In this document: positions 57,216-64,000 of the stretch, one piece after another
How the letters are laid out: every line of letters begins with the position of its first letter
How positions within the stretch are numbered: the first letter of the stretch is position 1
Source: Asterias amurensis
Taxonomy: Eukaryota; Echinodermata; Asteroidea; Forcipulatida; Asteriidae
Assembly (NCBI RefSeq): GCF_032118995.1
Contig: NC_092648.1
Location: 6,091,001-6,155,000, forward strand
Direction of reading: 5' to 3'
DNA: 64,000 nucleotides
The notes under the pieces: generated by a model
The model's database searches: none
Told to the model about the DNA's origin: nothing
The model's input: the letters and a program-made list of their open reading frames with translations, nothing else
Program-made: the position numbers and the translations under genes

Positions 57216-59515
57216 ATGTCTGCACATAGGAGTCAGAGTGCGAAAAAACCGGTAAGTATAACTCACCATCATCATTGTATAATCACAGAGTTCTTGAACC
57301 GACCTCACCACCTACTCCTGTCGATCAATAAGCATGATCAAATTTTATTGTCTAATCAGATTTTATTTCCAATTTAAGGACGTCATTCCAGACATCCTTT
57401 CTATATATTATACCAAGCATGCACACTCCATGGTTGACCAGTGTAAACACATCCCGATATAGCATTTCAATTGAATTTCTAGCTGGCTCATTGCCAGACC
57501 CCCACACGCTGCATGTACTGACTTAAAGATGCATCTATAGACCATTAAGAACATTACATTGATCCTTGTATGGAGTCCAATCTAGAAAGCCAGAGCAACG
57601 TTTTAAATTCACCCATAATGTATTTATATCGTGTAGTGATAAAAGAAACAATCAAATGCTAACTAAGCCATCGTTTGAAGCACCTTATTGGTCACTGCTC
57701 ATAATAACTATCAGCATGAAAACTTACTTGGTAACAAGCAATGGAGAACTGTTGATAGTATAACACATTTTGAGAAACGGCCCCATCTGGAGTAACGTAG
57801 TTTTTGAGAAAGAGGTAATTTCTCATACAAATATTATTTGAAATAATAAAAGACTTTAGGCCTGATGCCTTTTATTATGCATCTGACGTGCATCAATGGT
57901 GATTTTCTTTCATTATTCTCTTGCAACTTCCATGACCGCTTGAGTAAAAGGTCTTTGAGCATTTTTCAAAGGTTACCAGTGGACTAAATATTGTAAGTTT
58001 AATCGTAGATTATATTTTCTGAAGCCAAGCCTATAGTTGGCCAAATATCTCTTGGTCTATGTCTATGTATTTGACCCAAACACAATTTTACTGGCTGACC
58101 CCGGATTACTGTATTGCCAAAATGTAAAATCCAGATTGTGTTAATATGATTAAAGTCAAGGCACAAAATGTAATTTGATTATTTCAATCTGAAAGCTCAC
58201 AGATATGAATAGCAAACCAATTCTCTAGATAAATATGTTCGTTTGAAATAAGCAATGGGTCTGAGTTTGGGTTTATACATGCGTGTGAGTTTCGGATAAA
58301 AACATAAAACTGTTGAAATTACTTACAAAGTCTTATTTATACGTTTTACGAGATAAGAACTTCAAAGCATTGTACTATGAATGGTTCCTAAGGAAATATT
58401 ATATAAGTTTGTTTTGTTAATCTCAAAAAACATGGAGATGTATCAGTGTAAATTATTCAATGATTGTAATATTTGAAATGGTGCTGTGCCAGTAGAGTGT
58501 CCACTTTCACTCATTTATAATGGTTATAGAATACGCCTATTATAATATGCACAGGTCTTTATAATGCTTCGTTGTTGAAAGGGCAATGGGCACCAAGTCA
58601 TTTTCTCTTTGGTAGAGGCACTCTGTTAGGAAATTGTAAATTTCTACCGGAGCATTTCAAGGGCACCAAGGCAATGACCAGGGGGCATGGAGGCAATCAC
58701 CTTCGTTCCCTCCGTACCAGGCCTGTATGTCATTGTCAATGGTATGTCATTATGACCAGGGCCCAATTTCATAGAGCTGCTAAGCACACAAATTTGCTTA
58801 GCATGAAATTTCTTCCTTGATAAAAACAGGTTTACCAACCAAATTTCCATGTGATTTTCAGTATAAGCAAACAAAAGCTGAATACCAGTAACAAGCACTA
58901 TGTAACAAACGGAAATTTGACTGGTAATCCTGTTTTTATCAGGGAAGAAATTTCATGCTTAGCAAATTTATGTGCTTAGCAGCTCTATGAAATTGGGCCC
59001 AGGAGAAATGAGCTTGTATAAACGTATCCATTCGGAAAAAGGTACATTGCTTTGTATTGGGCGCGTGGCAAAAAAAACAAGTATTTTGTGGTGAAAAGGT
59101 TATGTTGGCAATGTATTGGAAAGTAGAACATAATGGTCCACACAATTAATATGCCTCGAAGTTTTTTGTTTTTCCTTTTACTTCGTGAATTAAAAATGGC
59201 CCGCCATTTTGTACTCGACGACATTTTTTAACTCCACAAAAAGGCGGACTGCTTTAGATTACTAAGTCAAAGAAAAACAACACAATTTGAGGCATATTTG
59301 TGCGGATCATTATATTCTACTTGAGAATCTGTCTAACCATATGCATTTAATAACAAACACTTGCTATGGCCCAAAGTGCCCTAATCTAGTGCACAGTGTC
59401 CCTTTAAAATTCTGTCATGTACAATGTATCGTACATGTGCCTTAATCATTATTGTTTGGATTTCCACTCTATTTCTCTATTCAGATTGATGATCTATCCG
59501 ATGCACAAATTGCAG
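57216..59515 (+). CDS. Calmodulin-type EF-hand gene, first two coding exons (partial)
   Basis: Exon 1 coding part 57216-57251 (ATG TCT GCA ...) encodes MSAHRSQSAKKP and ends at a strong donor, CCG|GTAAGTAT. Exon 2 is 59485-59515, between TTTCTCTATTCAG and GCAG|GTAACG, and encodes IDDLSDAQIA, ending in phase 1. A 31-nt second exon ending in ATTGCAG is the hallmark of calmodulin genes, in which it encodes the TEEQIA segment before the first EF hand. The extra basic N-terminus suggests a calmodulin-like or light-chain-like protein, not calmodulin itself. The EF-hand exons were not found before the window end. The 2.2-kb intron holds old MITEs. Confidence 0.5.
57690..57990 (+). mobile_element. 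Old GTGGACAC-family MITE remnant
   Basis: ATGAAAACTTACTTGGTAAC and GAGAAACGGCCCCATCTGGA match the family, but both ends have decayed. Confidence 0.5.
57991..58758. other. Intron sequence, nothing recognised
   Basis: AT-rich, without exon or clear repeat. Confidence 0.4.
58759..59000. mobile_element. GGGCCCAATTTCATAGAGC fold-back MITE
   Basis: GGGCCCAATTTCATAGAGCT / AGCTCTATGAAATTGGGCCC ends, 242 bp, with internal TTTATCA-based fold. Confidence 0.8.
59050..59405. mobile_element. Diverged TTAA-type MITE remnant
   Basis: TAATGGTCCACACAATTAAT, GGCCCGCCATTTTGTA and GATCATTATATTCTACTT match the interior of 32108-32480; ends are decayed. Confidence 0.5.
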
Positions 59516-59566
59516 GTAACGTATTGCTATATATAGTTCCATTCTTGGTGTTATCGTTCACTACTT

Positions 59567-59949
59567 TGAAGGCAATACACAATACTGGGAATTTCTAAAA
59601 AAAACAAAACAATTTTTAGCATACAAACTTACTTGGTAATGAGAGCAATGGAGAGCTGTTGAGATGTAAGTTTGTGAGAAACGGCTCCCTCTGAAGTAGA
59701 TTTTGTGAAAGACGTAATTAATTTGTCACTCAAATATTGAAAGACTTCAGACATTAAGTCTTTTATTATTCATATGAAAGCACACAAATTTGTGCAACAA
59801 AGGTGTTTTTCTTTCATTATTCTCTTGCAAACTCGATGACCAATTAAGTCAACATTTTCACAGACATTTTGTTATTTTATGCATAATGTTGGAATACACC
59901 AAGTGAGAAGACCGATCTTTGACAAGTACCAAAGGTGTCCAGTGCCTTT
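59567..59949 (+). mobile_element. GTGGACAC-family MITE, diverged
   Basis: AGAAACGGCTCCCTCTGAAG and GGTGTCCAGTGCC before TTTAA; the left end is weak. Confidence 0.6.
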
Positions 59950-61632
59950 AAAAGGACGTTCACTAATATATTCAAAAGCTTAGAGCTCGCCTTTCGCACT
60001 TGCCTTGAAAAGGGAATGATAGTCGAATGTAGGCTAGACGGTTTTGTTTATTGTGTGGAAACGTTTCAATGATTGGTTTTAAAGTAGCCTCTTCAACATG
60101 GGATAGTTTGGCTAGAATGTGTCTTTATTTTTTCAGTATCATCTTTTCTTGTCCAAGTTGTTTGGTCTTGGATAAGATTGGTATGCTTGACCCAGTGATT
60201 GTTTGGGCTTATATACGCCTCTCTTAATATTCATGCATGACGTCATAAATCTTACCCAAAATGAGGCTATAGGTGCACGTCCGCCACCACTTGCAGAGGC
60301 TGCGCCTGTGTCCTCGTTTGGGGTGAGAATTGGACACTTTATTTGATGAAAATGTACAGCATGTCTGTTGCATAGATATGATAAAATTTGACAATAGCGA
60401 CCATTTTGGACGCCATATTGGATTTCGGAAATAGCTCCAGGGGATTTTGGGGGGCTTTTGGTATGTCATTCTAGGCACATTCCTGGAACTATCCTGAAAC
60501 ATCAGCTGTTTATGAGCTATTTCCAGGAAAGCTAATGCTCTTGGCCTACTAATGACCACAGTCCTTCTAAATCATTTATTTTTACCATTGGATGTGGGAG
60601 GATGTGGGACATTTGTTATTAAGAAATGCAAGAAACGTTGTCCACTCGTAAAAGATAATTGAATGGGCCTATTCATATGGAAATTGTTCACAGTTATCAA
60701 AGTGGTATCATACAGCCATTAAGATTTTTGTTGAAATTTTCTTGGCATATTTCTTGTGAAAATGGTTTCTGATATATATTGGCAAATAAGATTATAGTGT
60801 GTATCGGTGTAATCCCAGTTATAACAATACAACATTGGGAAAGATTTTTACATTAATTTTTATTATTTGTACTATTACCAAGTATGACCACAGCTATACG
60901 CGCTGCTTTTATCGACATAATATATAATGTATCAAAACACGTCGAGATTACTTTTTGAAATAATATTCTTCATAAAACGCCAGGTGTGCTGGGTATGCCA
61001 GACGTGACAGTCCTATTCTAAATTGCAATGTAATGATTTTATTGTCACTTTATTTATTCATTTGTTATTTTTGTTGTTCGTGTATTGCTAGCAGATGTGG
61101 ATTTACAGACCAAAGCAATTTAAGCTTTTCTGCATTTGATCCATCTGAGGTGGCCCTCTGTGTTGGAAACATCAATACTAATAATAGGATACTGAAAATA
61201 ACAAAGATGATAGAGATGGTTTGTTAATTATTTATCAGAAAGAACATTATCGATTGCAATACTGCAATTGTTCATATCTAAATTTATTTTCAAAATTATA
61301 ATAAAATTTGAATGTAAATATTATCAAGTACTCTTGTTTGAGAGAAAATACAGTTGGGAAAATAACTAAAATTCTTAAATTCACTCCGAAAGCTCACTGA
61401 TAATAAATTTCATACCAGTATACCAATCCTCTTGAGAAATATTTCCCGCTGGATTACGCGCCAAATGCAGGAGACTTCCCAACTCCTCGATGCTTATTTT
61501 AAAATCATTAAGTTTTTTTTACATTATTAGATTTCACTAAAACATGATCACTTATTGCGATAAAAATTTAATGTCCCAAGTTCAATGACTTGGTAATGGC
61601 CGGAACGAATGACTCTGTCTCCATAAATTTAA
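59950..61632. other. No gene recognised
   Basis: Probably intron of the calmodulin-type gene. A candidate exon at about 61097 was examined and rejected because the incoming phase gives an early stop. Confidence 0.35.
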
Positions 61633-62002
61633 AGGCACTGAACACTATTAGAAATTACTCAAAATAAATGTTAACATAAAAACTTACTTGGTAACGAGCA
61701 ATAGAGAGCTGTTGATAATATAAAACATTGTGAGAAACGACTTTCTCTGAAGTAACAATATAGTTTTTGAGAAAAGAGTTTTCTCATTTACATAATATTT
61801 AAAGTCTTCAGGCCCGAGCCTTTTTTCGGCATCTGAAAGCGCACAATTTTTGTGCAACATTAGTGTTTTCTCTTTCATTATTCTCTTGAAACCTCGATGA
61901 TCAATTGAGATCAAACTTTCACATATTTGCTATTTTTTTATTAAATGTTGTGATAAACCAAGTTGAATGCTGGTCTATGTCAGTTAATGGTGTTCAGAAC
62001 CT
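61633..62002 (+). mobile_element. TTAA MITE (GTGGACAC family)
   Basis: TTAA at 61629-61632 and 62003-62006; AGGCACTGAACACTATTAGA start. Confidence 0.65.
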
Positions 62003-62006
62003 TTAA

Positions 62007-62765
62007 GGAATACTTTCTTAAGAAGGACGTTTTCTGCTGCCTGTTTTTCCATTCAAAGCCGTCATTATACAAAACAAAATACACCTTTTTAATGTAAGAA
62101 TGAAAAATGTTGAAAGTATTGATTTGTAGTCGCCGACTAATGGGATTACGTCCACTAACAGTCAACCACGCGAATCGCTGGAACCATTTGGCGTAAGTTT
62201 GATGACTAAACAAACCACGGTATAGTATTTCCGCTTCACGTGATGAACACTCTGATTTCTTGACCTTCCCGGGGAGTTTCCTCAGACAATTTGACACATT
62301 TTAATCAAGAGAAAATTGAATTTGGAGATTTGTGATGAGTGGTTAACACAATGCTCCGCAGTCAATTCTTTGTCCGTGGATTGACCTTCAAAAGGCATTT
62401 GTGTGTAGAGGGGGAGAGGGGGGGTAGGGGCTCCGGAAGACTGGATGAGTACAAAGTATAGAGATGGAACTACATGTTATCGATTTACGCGACAGAAATA
62501 ACCAAGCACTGTACATCATTAAGAGAAGATGTCCTGCAAATTGAACGGCTTTGACTTTGGAAAGCAGTTTAGCCATAGCCGAAGCCGCACTATTATTACT
62601 TTATTTATAATAATATTATTGGTATTACTAATATTGTTGTGAATATTATTGTTCTCGTCATTGTTGTCTTCATCATTTCTGTCTTTGTTTCACGTGTCTG
62701 TCCATATACGTTCTTGTTCCTGTTTTATGCTTTTTCTGTCCATCAGGCATTCCACCACAAGAACT
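62007..62765. other. No gene recognised
   Basis: AT-rich with a G-rich run near 62410-62425 and an ATT-rich run near 62590-62650. Confidence 0.4.
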
Positions 62766-63001
62766 GGGCCCAATTTCATAGAGCTGCTTAAGCAAAAAAT
62801 GTGCTTAAGCACGAAAATAGCTGGCTTATTTTACACATGTTCAAAAATGTCATCCATGTACATTGCTTGTGACTAATATTTAGCTGTTGTTTACTTAGCA
62901 TAACAATTGAGTGGAGTCTTAGCCGGTAATCTGATTTTACAAAGCAAAGATTTTCGCTTAAGCAAAATCTTTTGCTTAAGCAGCTCTATGAAATTGGGCC
63001 C
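62766..63001. mobile_element. GGGCCCAATTTCATAGAGC fold-back MITE
   Basis: GGGCCCAATTTCATAGAGCT / AGCTCTATGAAATTGGGCCC with inner TTGCTTAAGCA palindromes. Confidence 0.8.
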
Positions 63002-63230
63002 TGATCACGGTGCTGCAAAAAAATATTGAAACGTAAACAGCCTTTTACTTCGACATTTCGTCAGTTTAAACTCTTTCGCTTTAAATAATGTTTTAGTTGA
63101 ATACGAAACCAGAAATTAGTTTGGTAATTTCCTCTGGGACAGAATTTTTGTTACAGATTTTCTTTTGGTCCACTTCGTTTCAAGGGACTGCTTGTTGATA
63201 ATTATTTTGGCTCGCTCCCCTGTGGTTCAG

Positions 63231-63374
63231 TTTCATGGTATTAACCGCGATCTAGCTGGGTCTCCAACCTCATACCGCCCGCGGCAGAATTTCCAAAATA
63301 GTTACACTAGAGAGGATCCCGCCGAAAGAACCCTCATAAAGCCCGGGAAATCATTATACGATGCCGAAGCACTG
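63231..63374 (+). CDS. Candidate internal exon, unknown product
   Basis: TGTGGTTCAG precedes 48 sense codons (containing SPTSYRPRQNF and YTREDPAERTLIKPG) and CTG|GTAAAT follows. GC content and codon use rise above the surroundings. Its phase 0 start does not fit the phase 1 end of exon 59485-59515, so it is not a simple next exon of that gene. No family recognised. Confidence 0.3.
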
Positions 63375-63881
63375 GTAAATAAAGTAGCTTGGTAAACCAT
63401 TGATAGAAACATTTCAAAGTCCTATAAACATAATCCAATGTATGTTGTGTGCATTTATTTACCCTGAGAAATGTTAACGTTCGAGAAAGCAATACAGTTC
63501 TCTAAAGAACAAACTCTACCTGGCAAGTAGATACACTTGATTCATACCACGCCGTGCAATGCCTCAAATCCCATGCTCAAAAACTTCTTATCTACTTTTA
63601 CTGAATATTCACGCAAGTTAGATAGGATATTTGGAGATGACAAAACAATCCTTTTTAAACACATTATGCACGAATGTGTAGGCATATAAATGTTTTTTTC
63701 AAACACGTCACTTTCTCAAACATGACATACGTATTATGGCAGCTAGATGATTTGCGATTAGGGAACTATACCGAACACCAATAACACCGACAGGAAAGTT
63801 GAGAGCAGGCCTAGCAATCCAATGTTTTTTTTGTACATAAATTCACCCTGAGAAATGTTAACGTTCGAGGAAGCAAGACAG
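63375..63881. other. No gene recognised; short duplicated phrase
   Basis: ACCCTGAGAAATGTTAACGT is present twice, near 63461 and 63845, about 385 bp apart. Confidence 0.5.
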
Positions 63882-64000
63882 GGGCCAATTTCATAGAGCT
63901 GCTTAAGCAAAAAAAATGCCTAAGCACGAAAATAGCTTGCTTATTTTTATATGTTACTGGAAAACTTTCATGTCGTATACTAACCTGTATTTAGCTGTTG
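63882..64000. mobile_element. GGGCCCAATTTCATAGAGC MITE cut by the window end
   Basis: GGGGCCAATTTCATAGAGCT then GCTTAAGCAAAAAA, similar to 62766. Confidence 0.7.

Noticed and set aside
61097..61227. Possible EF-hand exon (AG acceptor; FSAFDPSE)
   Set aside because: Entering in phase 1 from exon 59485-59515 gives a stop after nine codons; the EF-like reading needs another frame and lacks a calcium loop.

Overview
The window is animal nuclear DNA: short exons with GT/AG boundaries, long AT-rich introns and dense interspersed repeats. The repeat types (tRNA-derived SINEs, TTAA-flanked MITEs, fold-backs built on GGGCCCAATTTCATAGAGC) and the protein families fit an echinoderm, most likely a sea star. 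That organism call is inference; no marker gene is present.

The centre (about 4.2-44.5 kb, + strand) is a tandem cluster of four paralogues of the UPF0696/C11orf68 (BLES03, DUF1917) family. Copies A and B (to 15.8 kb) form one close pair, C and D (16.6-24.5 and 35.6-44.5 kb) another. The shared model is a non-coding exon 1, then exon 2 (start codon), exon 3 (variable N-terminal part), exon 4 and exon 5 (the most conserved part); every coding junction is phase 2. B, C and D give continuous proteins of 362, 293 and 286 aa. A has lost its 5' end and exon 3 frame. Upstream blocks of B, C and D share a donor-ended non-coding exon with NF-kappaB-like sites.

Mobile DNA has built most of the spacers and introns. 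There are three copies of a Helentron-like non-coding element with inner tandem arrays (24.5-27.3, 27.3-31.8, 46.5-50.3 kb), and another satellite-cored element at 31.9-33.8 kb. A 660-bp transposon with perfect 40-bp inverted termini has a CCGG duplication and a preserved empty site. MITEs of several families, tRNA-type SINEs and LINE 3' tails are scattered throughout. Intron 2 of copy D holds a nested insertion, a 560-bp fold-back made of CGATCG-type repeats and an 860-bp low-complexity tract. A fold-back in intron 4 of D carries the histone mRNA 3' stem-loop sequence in both arms.

Outside the cluster, the left edge has two minus-strand exon candidates (one a RecQ-like Walker A exon). The right end has the first two coding exons of a calmodulin-type gene, including the diagnostic 31-nt second exon; the rest lies beyond the window or was not found. 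From 44.5 to 57 kb I see repeats and one degraded coding remnant, but no intact gene.
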